Shown here: positions 35,345 through 45,794 of the stretch, piece after piece
Position numbering within the stretch: the first letter of the stretch is position 1
How the letters are laid out: every line of letters starts with the position of its first letter
Assembly: GCA_963205115.1 (NCBI GenBank)
Contig: CAUJHV010000064.1
Coordinates: forward strand, 124,001-188,000
Length of the DNA: 64,000 bases
Origin: Pseudomonadota bacterium
GTDB taxonomy: Bacteria > Pseudomonadota > Gammaproteobacteria > Burkholderiales > Burkholderiaceae_C
Direction of reading: 5' to 3'
Notes under the pieces: model-generated
What the model was told of the DNA's origin: nothing
What the model saw: only the letters and a program-made list of their open reading frames with translations
Database searches by the model: none
Made by a program: the position numbers and the translations under genes

Positions 35345-36721
35345 TCAGTCGTTCGAGGCGCGCGCAGCCGCATTCGCGGCGCGCAGTTCGGCCAGCTTCT
35401 CGCCGATGCGCAGCTCCAGTCCGCGTGGCACGGGCTCATAGAAGACCTGCGCGGTCATGCCGTCAGGCAGGTAGTGTTCACCGGCCGCAAAGCCGCCCGC
35501 CTCATCATGCGCGTAGCGGTAGCCTTCGCCGTATCCCAGGTTCTTCATCAGGCGCGTGGGTGCATTGCGCAGCCGCGCCGGCACCGGTCGTGTCCCGTCG
35601 GCCTTGACGAAGGCGCGCACCGCATTCCAGGCGGCATACACCGCATTCGATTTCGGCGCCACGGCCAGGTAGACGACGGCCTGCGCCAGCGCCAGCTCGC
35701 CTTCGGGCGAACCCAGCCGTTCGAAGACCTCGGTGGCATCCAGCGCCATGCGCAGCCCGCGCGGGTCGGCCAGGCCGATGTCCTCGCTGGCCATGCGAAG
35801 CACGCGGCGCGCGACATAACGCGGGTCCACGCCACCATCGAGCATGCGCACCAGCCAGTAGAGCGCCGCATCCGGGTCCGATCCCCGCACCGACTTGTGC
35901 AGCGCCGAGATCGTGTCGTAGAACTGCTCGCCGCCCTTGTCGTAGCGCCTCAGTTGTTCACCCAGCGCGCGCTCCAGCGCGGCCTCGTCGATGCGCTCGG
36001 TCGCGCCCGCGGCGGCCACGGCATTTTCGAAGGCGTTGAGCAACCGCCGCGCATCGCCGTCGGCGTGCGCCACCAATCGCGCGCGCGCACCCTCGGTCAG
36101 TGGCGGCGCCTGCGTCACGGTGGCCGCGCGGTCGAGCAAGGCACCGAGTTCGGACTCGCCCAGGCTCTCCAGCACGTGCACCGTGCTGCGCGACAGCAGC
36201 GCCGAATTGACCTCGAACGACGGGTTCTCGGTCGTCGCACCGATAAAAGTGAACAGGCCCGATTCCACGTGTGGCAGGAAGGCATCCTGCTGCGCCTTGT
36301 TGAAGCGGTGCACCTCGTCGACGAAGACCACGGTCATGCGGCCAGTCGCGCGCAGCGCCTGCGCGCGCTCGACCGCCTCGCGGATCTCCTTGACGCCGGC
36401 CAGCACGGCCGACAGCACGATGAATGACGCGTCCACGGCCCCAGCCATCAGCCGCGCCAGCGTCGTCTTGCCCACCCCGGGCGGGCCCCACAGGATCATC
36501 GAATGCAGCCGGTGCTGCTCGAAGGCCACGCGCAGCGGCTTGCCGGCACCCAGCAGATGCTGCTGGCCGATCACCTCGTCGAGGCTGCGCGGGCGCAGGC
36601 GCTCGGCCAGGGGCACTGCTGCGGCCGCCGAGCCCGCCACGGCCGGCCTTGCCGGTGCGGGCGGCTCGTCGTCGTCGAACAGCGAAGGACCGGTCACCCC
36701 GGGCTCACTGCGCCACGACAT
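35345..36721 (-). CDS. rarA: Replication-associated recombination protein RarA (MgsA)
   Basis: This 458-residue AAA+ ATPase has LAERLRPRSLDEVIGQQHLLG, Walker A GPPGVGKTT, Walker B VVFVDEVHRFNK, sensor 1 GATTENPSFE and the RarA-specific tetramerisation region (LHKSVRGSDPDAALYWLVRML). It acts at stalled replication forks. Its start overlaps the end of lolA by 17 bases, giving the operon ftsK-lolA-rarA. Confidence 0.93.
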   Translation of the reverse strand: MSWRSEPGVTGPSLFDDDEPPAPARPAVAGSAAAAVPLAERLRPRSLDEVIGQQHLLGAGKPLRVAFEQHRLHSMILWGPPGVGKTTLARLMAGAVDASFIVLSAVLAGVKEIREAVERAQALRATGRMTVVFVDEVHRFNKAQQDAFLPHVESGLFTFIGATTENPSFEVNSALLSRSTVHVLESLGESELGALLDRAATVTQAPPLTEGARARLVAHADGDARRLLNAFENAVAAAGATERIDEAALERALGEQLRRYDKGGEQFYDTISALHKSVRGSDPDAALYWLVRMLDGGVDPRYVARRVLRMASEDIGLADPRGLRMALDATEVFERLGSPEGELALAQAVVYLAVAPKSNAVYAAWNAVRAFVKADGTRPVPARLRNAPTRLMKNLGYGEGYRYAHDEAGGFAAGEHYLPDGMTAQVFYEPVPRGLELRIGEKLAELRAANAAARASND

Positions 36722-37337
36722 CCACGCCGGCGGGCGGCTTGAACGTGAAGCTGTCCTTGGTGAGCGGCACGCCGGACTGCCAGCCGGAAAACTGCAGCAC
36801 CGATCGCTGGCCGAAGTTATCCAGGATCTCGATCACCGCCGGCTCCTTGCCGCGAAAGCCGATGCGCAGCTCGCGCACGGTGCCGTCCTTCAGGCGCGGC
36901 TGCGCGAGCACCCACTCCAGCCCGTCGCGCGGCGGCTGGTCCGACAGCACGAAGTCCTTGTCGATGTTGCCACCGGCCAGCAGGGCCGCCGGCGTGCTTT
37001 CGATGGCGGCGTCCAGCTTGCGCGAACTCGCCTGCTTCAGATCGGGGTCGTAGATCCAGACCTTGCTGCCGTCAGCCACGATGAGCTGCTCGTAGGGCTT
37101 GACGTAGTCGAAGCGGAATCGATTGGGTCGCAGGAATTCGAAGCTGCCGGACGAGGTCTTCTTGCGCACGCCGTCGGGTGCCGTGACGGTCTGCGTGAAG
37201 CTGCCCTTGCCGGATAGCGTGTCGCGCAGGAAGCCGCGCAGCGTGTCGGTCGCGTCGGCGTGGGCGCTGCCGACCGCCCAGACAAGGACTGTGGACACCA
37301 GCCACGCGGGCCCTCGGCGGCGCAGGAGATTTTTCAT
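36705..37337 (-). CDS. lolA: Outer-membrane lipoprotein carrier protein LolA
   Basis: The 210-residue protein has a signal peptide ([22 protein letters not shown], cleaved after SAHA). The LolA fold follows: [31 protein letters not shown], and the later strand [13 protein letters not shown]. It shuttles lipoproteins from the inner to the outer membrane through the periplasm. Its ATG overlaps the ftsK stop (ATGA), so it is translationally coupled to ftsK. Confidence 0.93.
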   Translation of the reverse strand: MKNLLRRRGPAWLVSTVLVWAVGSAHADATDTLRGFLRDTLSGKGSFTQTVTAPDGVRKKTSSGSFEFLRPNRFRFDYVKPYEQLIVADGSKVWIYDPDLKQASSRKLDAAIESTPAALLAGGNIDKDFVLSDQPPRDGLEWVLAQPRLKDGTVRELRIGFRGKEPAVIEILDNFGQRSVLQFSGWQSGVPLTKDSFTFKPPAGVDVVAQ

Positions 37338-39667
37338 TCGGTTCGGCTGGGCACCAGGATCTCCCGGTTGCCGTTGGTGGACATGCCCGATACGAGTCCG
37401 CTCTGCTCCATTTGTTCCAGCAACCGCGCGGCGCGGTTGTAGCCGATGCGCAGATGGCGCTGCACCAGCGAGATCGAGGCCTTGCGGTGCTGCAGCACGA
37501 TGGCCACGGCCTGGTCGTACATCGGGTCTTCTTCGGTGCCACCGCCCTCGCCGGCACCGGCGGCGCCATCGACGCCGTCCAGCGTGCCGCCTTCGAGGAT
37601 GCCCTCGATGTAGTTCGGCTCGCCCTGGCTCTTGAGGTATTGCACGACGCGGTGGACCTCGTCGTCGCTGACAAAGGCGCCGTGCACGCGGATCGGCAGG
37701 CCGGTGCCCGACGGCAGGTACAGCATGTCGCCCTGCCCCAGCAGCGCCTCGGCACCCATCTGGTCGAGGATGGTACGGCTGTCGATCTTGCTGGCCACCT
37801 GGAAGCTCAGCCGCGTGGGGATGTTGGCCTTGATCAGGCCGGTGATGACGTCCACGCTGGGCCGCTGCGTGGCCAGGATCAGGTGGATGCCGGCCGCGCG
37901 CGCTTTCTGCGCCAGGCGCGCGATGAGCTCCTCGATCTTCTTGCCCACGACCATCATCAGGTCGGCGAGTTCGTCGATGACGACGACGATGTGCGGCAGG
38001 CGCTCCAGCGGCTCCGGCGCTTCGGGCGTCAGGCTGAAGGGGTTGGGCAGCTTCTCGCCGCGCTCGGCCGCTTCGTCGATCTTCTTGTTGTAGCCGCTGA
38101 GCTGGCGCACGCCGGCCTTGCTCATCAGCTTGTAGCGCCGCTCCATTTCGCCCACGCACCAGTTCAGCGCGTTGGCGGCCTGCTTCATGTCGGTGACCAC
38201 CGGGCACAGCAGGTGCGGGATGCCTTCGTAGACGCTCATTTCGAGCATCTTGGGGTCGATCAGGATCAGGCGCACGTCGCGCGCCTCGGCCTTGTACAGC
38301 AGGCTCAGGATCATCGCGTTGATGCCCACCGACTTGCCCGAGCCGGTGGTGCCGGCGACCAGGCAGTGCGGCATCTTGGCCAGGTCGGCCACCAGCGGCG
38401 CGCCGACGATGTCCTTGCCCAGGCCCATCGTGAGCATGGAACTCGCGTCGTTGTAGGCCTGCGAGCCCAGGATTTCCGCCAGCCGTATCGTCTGACGTCG
38501 GGCGTTAGGTAGCTCCAGCGCCATCGTCGTCTTGCCTGGGATGGTCTCGACCACGCGGATGCTCACCAGGCTCAGCGAGCGGGCCAGGTCTTTGGCCAGG
38601 TTCAGGACCTGCGCGCCCTTCACGCCGACGTCGGGTTCGATCTCGTAGCGCGTGATGACCGGCCCGGGCGAGGCCGCGACCACGCGCACCACCACGCCGA
38701 AATCGCCCAGCTTCTTCTCGATCAGGCGCGAGGTCATCTCCAGCGACTCGGGTGTCACCGATTCCTGTCGGCCCGGCGCGGCGTCCAGCAGGTCGACCTG
38801 CGGCAGCCGCGTGTCGCTCAGCTCCGCGAACAGCGGCTTCTGTCGTTCCTTGATGACACGTTCGGATTTCGGCACCTGCAGCACCGGCTCCTCGATGAGG
38901 ATGGGCAGATGCGCCGGCGCGGTGTGCTGCGCCTCGATGAGGTGTTCGCGCTCGATGGCCAGCTGCTCGCCAAAGGCCGCGTCCTCGGCCTGCTCGCGGC
39001 GCTCGGCGCGGCGCTGCCCGAAGGCCTCGACACGCGTGCCGATGGCGTCGGCCACGTTCAGCCAGGAAAAACGCAAGGCCAGCGCCAGGCCCACCACGAG
39101 AGCGGCGATCCACAGCACGCCCGAGCCGGCGAAGCCCAGCCAGCGCATCGACAACTGCCCCAGCACGTGCCCCAGCACGCCGCCGGCGTGGCCCGGCAGG
39201 TGGCTCTCCCAGCGGTACAGGCGCGTCCACTCGAGCGCCGTGCTCGCGCCCATCAGCAGCACCAGGCCACCCCAGAAGACCAGCCAGGCCCAGCGCGGGC
39301 GCTGCAGGGCGTCACCCCGCAACTGGCGCGCCAGCGCGCTGAGCCAATGCCGCAGCGAAACCACCGGCAGCCACCAGGCGGAAAAGCCGAAGCAGAAGTA
39401 GACGATGTCGGACAGCCCGGCGCCCAGGCGCCCGGCCTTGTTGTGCAGCAGCTCGCCGGTGCCGGACGTCGAGAAGGCCGGATCGGCCGCGTGGTGCGTG
39501 GCCAGCGCGAGCACCGCGAAGATCCAGCACGCCGCGCCCAGCAGCAGGCCGAAGCGGCGCAGCACCGGCGGATGCGCGGAAACCGCCTCGGCGGCGGCCG
39601 CGCGTCGGGCGCCGCGCGTGGCGCCGGTCGGACCTTCGGCCCGCAAGGAGCCCAGGGGAAAAGTCAT
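37334..39667 (-). CDS. ftsK: DNA translocase FtsK
   Basis: This 777-residue protein has four N-terminal hydrophobic segments (about residues 35-215), a short linker, the motor domain with Walker [10 protein letters not shown] and Walker [13 protein letters not shown], and a C-terminal winged-helix gamma domain ([21 protein letters not shown]). It couples division to chromosome segregation. The start was taken at [12 protein letters not shown] because this gives a normal betaproteobacterial N-terminus; an upstream ATG 20 codons earlier is possible, as no strong ribosome site is seen. It is followed directly by lolA. Confidence 0.94.
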   Translation of the reverse strand: MTFPLGSLRAEGPTGATRGARRAAAAEAVSAHPPVLRRFGLLLGAACWIFAVLALATHHAADPAFSTSGTGELLHNKAGRLGAGLSDIVYFCFGFSAWWLPVVSLRHWLSALARQLRGDALQRPRWAWLVFWGGLVLLMGASTALEWTRLYRWESHLPGHAGGVLGHVLGQLSMRWLGFAGSGVLWIAALVVGLALALRFSWLNVADAIGTRVEAFGQRRAERREQAEDAAFGEQLAIEREHLIEAQHTAPAHLPILIEEPVLQVPKSERVIKERQKPLFAELSDTRLPQVDLLDAAPGRQESVTPESLEMTSRLIEKKLGDFGVVVRVVAASPGPVITRYEIEPDVGVKGAQVLNLAKDLARSLSLVSIRVVETIPGKTTMALELPNARRQTIRLAEILGSQAYNDASSMLTMGLGKDIVGAPLVADLAKMPHCLVAGTTGSGKSVGINAMILSLLYKAEARDVRLILIDPKMLEMSVYEGIPHLLCPVVTDMKQAANALNWCVGEMERRYKLMSKAGVRQLSGYNKKIDEAAERGEKLPNPFSLTPEAPEPLERLPHIVVVIDELADLMMVVGKKIEELIARLAQKARAAGIHLILATQRPSVDVITGLIKANIPTRLSFQVASKIDSRTILDQMGAEALLGQGDMLYLPSGTGLPIRVHGAFVSDDEVHRVVQYLKSQGEPNYIEGILEGGTLDGVDGAAGAGEGGGTEEDPMYDQAVAIVLQHRKASISLVQRHLRIGYNRAARLLEQMEQSGLVSGMSTNGNREILVPSRTE

Positions 39668-39714
39668 GCGCACGATTGTGGCGCATGGCCCCCGGCCACC
39701 CTCTCCAAATGCAA

Positions 39715-39735
39715 ACAGGCCCGTCAAGGGCCTGT
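39715..39735 (-). terminator. Stem-loop after the Crp/Fnr gene
   Basis: ACAGGCCC and GGGCCTGT form a perfect 8-bp stem with a 5-base loop between the end of the Crp/Fnr gene and ftsK. On the reverse strand it is followed by TTTGCATTT, a weak T-run, suggesting termination of the Crp/Fnr transcript. Confidence 0.55.
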
Positions 39736-39782
39736 AATTGCTGCGGTGCGTGCGGCGCCGGGCCGCGCGCGGGGCGCGGGAT

Positions 39783-40451
39783 CTACTCCTGCGCGATCTT
39801 TTCCTTCAGGATCACCGAGCCGTTTTCCTGCGTCTCGATGACGCCACGCTCCTCGAGATCCTTCATCACGCGGCTGACCATTTCGCGCGAGGCGCCGACA
39901 ACCTTGGCCATGTCCTGGCGGCTGACCTTGTGGCGGATGATGCGCGTGCCGTTGTCGTCGTCGGCCATGTCCAGCAGGGTGCGGGCGACGCGGCCGTAGA
40001 CATCCAGCAGCGCCAGCGATTCGATCTGCCGGTCGGCGTTGCGCAGGCGGCGGACCAGCCCGCGCATGATGCCGTAGGACAGGCTGGTGTTTTCCGGCAG
40101 GCAGCGCGCGAAATCGGCGCGGGCCAGCACGAGCATGTCGGTCTGCACCTCGGCGCGAACCGTCGCGGAATGCGGTTCGTTGTCGATGAGGCTCATCTCG
40201 CCGACGTAATCACCCGCTTCCAGCACCGCCAGGATCACTTCGCGGCCGCGGTTGTCGGACGTGAGGACGCGGGCGCGGCCGTTGAGCAAGATGAACAGCG
40301 TGTTGCTCTTGCGTCCCTGCTCGACGATCAGCTCGCCACGGCGGAAGCGCCGCTTGACGACGCTGTCGGCAATGGCCTGCGCCTGCTCCACCGTGAGCAT
40401 CGAGAACAAGGGAACGCGACGAATGAGATCCAGGTTGGACAACATCGACAT
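39783..40451 (-). CDS. Crp/Fnr-family transcriptional regulator
   Basis: This 222-residue protein has a cNMP-binding domain ([20 protein letters not shown]) and a C-terminal HTH with [23 protein letters not shown]. No Cys cluster for an Fe-S centre is visible, so it is not FNR. The phosphate-binding stretch reads [17 protein letters not shown], in which the position of E. coli CRP Arg82 is His; cAMP binding may therefore be changed. The ATG at 40451 has AGGAG eight bases upstream; an adjacent TTG is less likely. Confidence 0.85.
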   Translation of the reverse strand: MSMLSNLDLIRRVPLFSMLTVEQAQAIADSVVKRRFRRGELIVEQGRKSNTLFILLNGRARVLTSDNRGREVILAVLEAGDYVGEMSLIDNEPHSATVRAEVQTDMLVLARADFARCLPENTSLSYGIMRGLVRRLRNADRQIESLALLDVYGRVARTLLDMADDDNGTRIIRHKVSRQDMAKVVGASREMVSRVMKDLEERGVIETQENGSVILKEKIAQE

Positions 40452-40504
40452 CAAAGGGACTCCTGCGTGGCGTTAAGCCGTCGACCCGTTCTTCGGCACT
40501 ATGA

Positions 40505-41581
<1,077 letters not shown>

Positions 41582-41587
41582 GCGGAC

Positions 41588-41617
41588 TGAAGTCGGATAT
41601 CGAAATCAGCCTATAAT
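41588..41617 (+). promoter_or_regulatory. Promoter of rpmB-rpmG
   Basis: A perfect TATAAT (41612-41617) lies 99 bases before the rpmB ATG, with TGAAGT 18 bases upstream as a weak -35. The following TTGTGGGC is typical of initiation regions for this operon in Burkholderiales as I recall them. Confidence 0.6.
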
Positions 41618-41715
41618 TGTGGGCTTTGCCGATTCTGGGGTCGAACCCGGGGCGTCGGCCCTCACAAACCCCTAACAAAAGCGGCCCCCTTCGGCGGGCC
41701 TTCCGGAGCAGCCAC

Positions 41716-41949
41716 ATGGCACGCGTCTGTCAAGTCACGGGCAAAGGCCCGATGGTGGGAAACAATGTTTCTCACGCCAACAACAAGACCAAGCGTCGGT
41801 TCCTGCCGAACCTGCACTACCGCCGCTTCTGGGTCGAGAGCGAAAACCGCTGGGTGCGGCTGCGCATCAGCAACGCGGCGCTGCGCCTGATCGACAAGGT
41901 CGGCATCGACCAGGTCGTGGCGGACTTGCGCGCCAAGGGCACCATCTGA
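41716..41949 (+). CDS. rpmB: 50S ribosomal protein L28
   Basis: The 77-residue protein starts [21 protein letters not shown], followed by [14 protein letters not shown], the L28 signature. Length is normal. A GGAG sits seven bases before the ATG. It is cotranscribed with rpmG, which begins 29 bases later. Confidence 0.98.
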   Translation: MARVCQVTGKGPMVGNNVSHANNKTKRRFLPNLHYRRFWVESENRWVRLRISNAALRLIDKVGIDQVVADLRAKGTI

Positions 41950-41978
41950 CAGCCGCACCAGCAACCTAGGAGCACATC

Positions 41979-42146
41979 ATGGCCAAAGGCGGACGCGAGA
42001 AGATCAAGCTGGAGTCGACTGCCGGCACCGGTCACTTCTACACCACGAACAAGAACAAGAAGACCACGCCCGAAAAGCTGGAATTCCTGAAGTTCGATCC
42101 GAAGGCGCGCAAGCACGTCCTGTACAAGGAAGTGAAGCTGAAGTAG
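41979..42146 (+). CDS. rpmG: 50S ribosomal protein L33
   Basis: The 55-residue protein has [20 protein letters not shown] and [19 protein letters not shown], standard for L33. It lacks the CxxC pairs of zinc-binding L33, so it is the zinc-independent form. TAGGAG lies six bases before the ATG. It follows rpmB and precedes a clear terminator. Confidence 0.97.
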   Translation: MAKGGREKIKLESTAGTGHFYTTNKNKKTTPEKLEFLKFDPKARKHVLYKEVKLK

Positions 42147-42201
42147 TTCAGCCCACAGCTGCCTGCTCGCACCTGCGGCGAGCAGCAGCCCGCGCCTGAA
42201 G

Positions 42202-42227
42202 GCCCGCCCTCACCCGGCGGGCTTTTT
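42202..42227 (+). terminator. Rho-independent terminator of rpmB-rpmG
   Basis: GCCCGCC and GGCGGGC form a perfect 7-bp stem (42202-42208, 42216-42222) with a 7-base loop, followed by TTTTT. It lies 55 bases after the rpmG stop. Confidence 0.9.
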
Positions 42228-42362
42228 CGTTTCCAGCGCTGCCAGAAGCTGGATTGGGACGGGCGAACACGCGTGGGGCACAGGGCCTCATCCGACGCGA
42301 CGCGCCGCGTCGGCTTCATCTGCGGGCTGCCGAGCGTCGTGCCGTGCGACAAACCCGGGACG

Positions 42363-42386
42363 AAAAAAAGCGGCCCGCAGGCCGCC
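42363..42386 (-). terminator. Rho-independent terminator of the desaturase gene
   Basis: On the reverse strand GCGGCC and GGCCGC (42380-42385 and 42370-42375) pair around a 4-base loop, followed by seven T (A7 at 42363-42369). On the plus strand a CTTTT also follows, so it may work both ways. Confidence 0.85.
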
Positions 42387-42418
42387 TTTTCGATTCCGCC
42401 CCGGCGGGGCAGCGTGCC

Positions 42419-43639
42419 TCAGGCCGCTGCGCGCAGGTTGAACGAAAACTCCTTCAGCGCCGCAATACCGCTTTCTTCCGCGCGGCGGCACCAGGATTGC
42501 AGGTCCACCACCAGCTGCTCCGCGGACACGTTGGTGCGCGTCCACAGCTGGCGCAGCTCTTCGCGCATGGTCACGAATTGGGCCAGAGCCGGGCTTTCGT
42601 CGACCACCTTGCTCAGCTGCGGCAGCACCGAACGGGGGATCTTGTCGGCGTCGCGGTGCAGCCAGCGGCGCGCAGCCACCATGTCGGTCCAACGCGCGCT
42701 GTTCTGTGCACCCTGGGCCTTCAGGCGATCCATCTCGGCGGCCACGGCACGGCGCAGCTCGGCGGCGTAGTTCGCCATCACCTCGTAGCGGTTGGCGATG
42801 ATCACCTCGAGCGTCTTGCCATCGGCCTGCGCGCGCAGTTCGCCGCGCTTGAGCTGCGGTGCGGTCTTGCGCACCTTGGCCAGACCCATCAACTCCATCG
42901 CACGGATGTAGCCCCAGCCGATATCGAACTCGAAGGGCTTGACCGACAGCTTGGCGGATGTCGGGTAGGTGTGGTGGTTGTTGTGCAGCTCTTCGCCGCC
43001 GATGATGATGCCCCACGGGGAGATATTCGTCGACGCGTCGTGCGCCTCGAAATTGCGGTAACCCCAGTAGTGGCCGATGCCGTTGATGATGCCGGCGGCC
43101 GTGATCGGGATCCAAATCATCTGGATCGCCCACACCGTCAAGCCCAGCGCGCCGAACAGCGCCAGGTTGATGACCATCATCACGCCCACGCCTTGCCAGC
43201 TGAAGCGCGTGTACAGATTGCGCTCGAGCCAGTCGTCAGGCGTGTTGTGGCCGTACTTTTCCAGCGTCTGCAGGTTCTTGGCTTCGGCGCGATACAGCTC
43301 CGAGCCCTTCCAGAAGACGGTCTCGATGCCCTTGGCCACCGGGCTGTGCGGGTCCTCGTCGGTCTCGCACTTGGCGTGGTGCTTGCGGTGGATGGCAACC
43401 CATTCCTTGGTCACCATGCCGGTGGTCAGCCACAGCCAGAATCGGAAGAAATGCGAAGGGATCGCATGCAGTTCCAGCGCGCGGTGCGCCTGCGCCCGGT
43501 GCAGAAAGATCGTCACCGCCGCGATGGTCACGTGCGTCACGGCCAGCGTGAACAGCAACACCTTCCACCACGACCAGCCCAGCAGGCCGTTCGAGAGCCA
43601 GTTGACCACGCCATCGTGGACGAGTCCCAGCATTTCCAT
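42419..43639 (-). CDS. Membrane fatty-acid desaturase
   Basis: The 406-residue protein has four or so hydrophobic segments and the three histidine boxes of acyl-lipid/acyl-CoA delta-9 desaturases: HRAQAHRAL, HRKHHAK and HNNHHTYP. These bind two irons and use oxygen to insert a cis double bond. The C-terminal 120 residues are soluble and helical (RWLHRDADKIP, SAEQLVVDLQSW), a long tail for this family. The start was taken at MEMLGLVHDGVV. An earlier ATG 22 codons upstream adds a non-homologous stretch. Confidence 0.88.
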   Translation of the reverse strand: MEMLGLVHDGVVNWLSNGLLGWSWWKVLLFTLAVTHVTIAAVTIFLHRAQAHRALELHAIPSHFFRFWLWLTTGMVTKEWVAIHRKHHAKCETDEDPHSPVAKGIETVFWKGSELYRAEAKNLQTLEKYGHNTPDDWLERNLYTRFSWQGVGVMMVINLALFGALGLTVWAIQMIWIPITAAGIINGIGHYWGYRNFEAHDASTNISPWGIIIGGEELHNNHHTYPTSAKLSVKPFEFDIGWGYIRAMELMGLAKVRKTAPQLKRGELRAQADGKTLEVIIANRYEVMANYAAELRRAVAAEMDRLKAQGAQNSARWTDMVAARRWLHRDADKIPRSVLPQLSKVVDESPALAQFVTMREELRQLWTRTNVSAEQLVVDLQSWCRRAEESGIAALKEFSFNLRAAA

Positions 43640-43802
43640 CAGATAAAGCCTTTCGAGACCCACGGCGGGCCACCCGGCATTGTAGGCCTTGCGGAATGCC
43701 CCCAAGCGATGCCGTCGGGCATTGCTTTCCCGTCAAATCAAGCGGTCGCCATCGGCGGTGATGACCGCCGATGGGGTCAGATCGCTGATAGATCCCGAAA
43801 AA

Positions 43803-45065
43803 TCAGACCCGTTCCCAGATCGCCGCAAAAAATCCATCGCTCGGCATGCGATGCGGCCACAGCCGCAGGCAGCCCTCGTGTGTCAGGGGGGTGTCGCTGA
43901 TGACCTTGGCGGCAGCCAGAACCTCTGCGGCGTCCACGCGCCGGAATTTGCCGGCCTGCTCGTCGTCGAAGGCCTGCGCCACGGCCTCGTTCTCCGCCTG
44001 CAGCAGGCTGCAGGTGGCATAGACCAGCCGACCGCCGGGGCGCAGCAACCGGGCCGCACCGGCCAGGATGGCTTTCTGCTTGGCCTGCAATTCCTCGATG
44101 GCCTTGGGGTATTGGCGCCACTTGAGGTCGGGGTTTCGCCGCAGCGTGCCCAGACCCGAGCACGGCGCATCGACCAGCACGCGGTCGATCTTGCCGGCCA
44201 GGCGCTTGATGCGCTCGTCGCGCTCGTGCGCGATCACGCCGGGGTGCACGTTGGACAGTCCGCTGCGTGCCAGGCGGGGTTTGAGCGCCGCCAGCCGATG
44301 GCCCGAGACGTCCCAGGCATACAGGCGCCCGGTGTTGCGCATCATTGCGCCCAGCGCCAGCGTCTTGCCGCCGGCGCCGGCACAGAAATCCACCACCATT
44401 TCGCCGCGTGAGGCGCCGGTCAGCAGCGCCAGCAGCTGGCTGCCTTCGTCCTGCACCTCGATGGCGCCCGACTGGAAGAGCTCGAACCGGTTCAAGGCCG
44501 GCTTGCCCGCCAGGCGCAGGCCCCAGGGCGATGCCGTCGTCGGCTTCACGTCGAATCCGGCCGTCTGCAGCGCCGCCTCGACATCCTCGCGCCGCGCCTT
44601 CAGTACGTTGACGCGCAGGTCCAGCGGTGCCGTCTGGTCCATGGCCTGCACCAGGGGCCAGAACTCGTCCGCCGGCAGCTCGGCCTTCAGCCGGTCGGCC
44701 AGCCACGCGGGCAGGTTGTGGCGCAGCGGCTCGGGCATCGTGGCGATATCGATGGCCAGGGCCTGTGCACGCCAGTCCCGCTCCAGCGGCGCCAGCGCGC
44801 CATCCAGAAAACTCGGCGAACCCCGCCAGGCCAGGATCGCCAGGCGGCGCTCCAGCGGCCCGTTGCCGCTTTGCGCCAGGTGGCCGAAATACGGCTTGCG
44901 GCGCAGCACGGCGTAGGCCGTCTCGGCCAGCGTGTGTCGCTCGCGTGAGCCCAGCGCGTGGCGCTGCTTGAAGAAGGCGGAGAGCACGGCATCGGCCGGC
45001 TGGTCCAGTTTGAGCACCGCCGCCAGCAGCTCGCCGGTCATGTCCAGAAGATCGCGTGGGGTCAT
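43803..45065 (-). CDS. RsmB-type rRNA (cytosine-C5) methyltransferase
   Basis: This 420-residue NOP2/Sun-family methyltransferase has the SAM motif VDFCAGAGGKTLALGA and the two catalytic cysteines in DAPCSGLG and YATCSLLQ. The N-terminal ~150 residues resemble an RsmB NusB-like domain only weakly, so I leave the symbol empty. It methylates 16S rRNA cytosine-967 if it is RsmB. It follows purN by four bases. Confidence 0.85.
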   Translation of the reverse strand: MTPRDLLDMTGELLAAVLKLDQPADAVLSAFFKQRHALGSRERHTLAETAYAVLRRKPYFGHLAQSGNGPLERRLAILAWRGSPSFLDGALAPLERDWRAQALAIDIATMPEPLRHNLPAWLADRLKAELPADEFWPLVQAMDQTAPLDLRVNVLKARREDVEAALQTAGFDVKPTTASPWGLRLAGKPALNRFELFQSGAIEVQDEGSQLLALLTGASRGEMVVDFCAGAGGKTLALGAMMRNTGRLYAWDVSGHRLAALKPRLARSGLSNVHPGVIAHERDERIKRLAGKIDRVLVDAPCSGLGTLRRNPDLKWRQYPKAIEELQAKQKAILAGAARLLRPGGRLVYATCSLLQAENEAVAQAFDDEQAGKFRRVDAAEVLAAAKVISDTPLTHEGCLRLWPHRMPSDGFFAAIWERV

Positions 45066-45069
45066 GGCT

Positions 45070-45699
45070 TCAGCCCACCAGCCACTGCGACTGCCCGTCG
45101 CGATGCGTCACACGCCCGTCGCACACCGCCAGGCTGCCCTCGACGAACCAGCGCACGCTCTGCGGGTAGATCACGTGCTCGGTCGCCAGCACACGCGCGG
45201 CGAGAGCGTCGGCATCGTCGTCGGCACGCACCGGCACGACCGACTGCATGACGATCGGCCCGTGGTCGAGCTCGGAGGTCACGAAGTGCACCGTCGCGCC
45301 ATGCAGCTTGCAGCCGGCCGAGATGGCTCTTTCGTGCGTGTGCAGGCCCGGGAACGCGGGCAGCAGTGACGGGTGGATATTCAAGAGGCGTCCTTCGTAA
45401 TGCCGCACAAAGTCTGCGCCCAGGATGCGCATGAAGCCGGCCAGCACCACGAGATCCGGCGAGAAGCCGTCGATGCAGGTGCGCAGGGCATCGTCGAAGG
45501 CCTCACGCGAGGCCTGCTGCTTGTGGTCGACCACCGCGGTGGCGATGCCCTTCGCGGCCGCGAAGCGCAGCCCCGCCGCATCCGGCCGGTTGGCGATGAC
45601 GGCCACGACCTGCGCCGGCCAGCCTTCGACCGCGCAGCGCTGCACCAGCGCTTCCATGTTGGAGCCGCGGCCCGAGATGAGAATGACGATGCGTTTCAT
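45070..45699 (-). CDS. purN: Phosphoribosylglycinamide formyltransferase 1
   Basis: The 209-residue enzyme starts MKRIVILISGRGSNMEALV and has VLAGFMRILGADFV, the active-site region NIHPSLLPAFPGLH and the distal D of VTSELDHGPIV. It transfers a formyl group from 10-formyl-THF in purine synthesis. The start at 45699 was chosen because homology begins there. It is followed by the RsmB-type gene with a 4-base gap. Confidence 0.95.
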   Translation of the reverse strand: MKRIVILISGRGSNMEALVQRCAVEGWPAQVVAVIANRPDAAGLRFAAAKGIATAVVDHKQQASREAFDDALRTCIDGFSPDLVVLAGFMRILGADFVRHYEGRLLNIHPSLLPAFPGLHTHERAISAGCKLHGATVHFVTSELDHGPIVMQSVVPVRADDDADALAARVLATEHVIYPQSVRWFVEGSLAVCDGRVTHRDGQSQWLVG

Positions 45700-45794
45700 G
45701 ACGGTGGGCAGTGTAGGCGCCGGCAGACCCCATGCCTGTCGCCGCCAGACCGCGGTGAGAGAATGGCCGGTTCCGCTGCCAACCACTGCCTGCC

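Noticed and set aside
36705-38207. A 500-codon frame extending lolA into ftsK
   Set aside because: LolA begins at the ATG overlapping the ftsK stop with a proper signal peptide. The upstream codons are an off-frame reading of ftsK.
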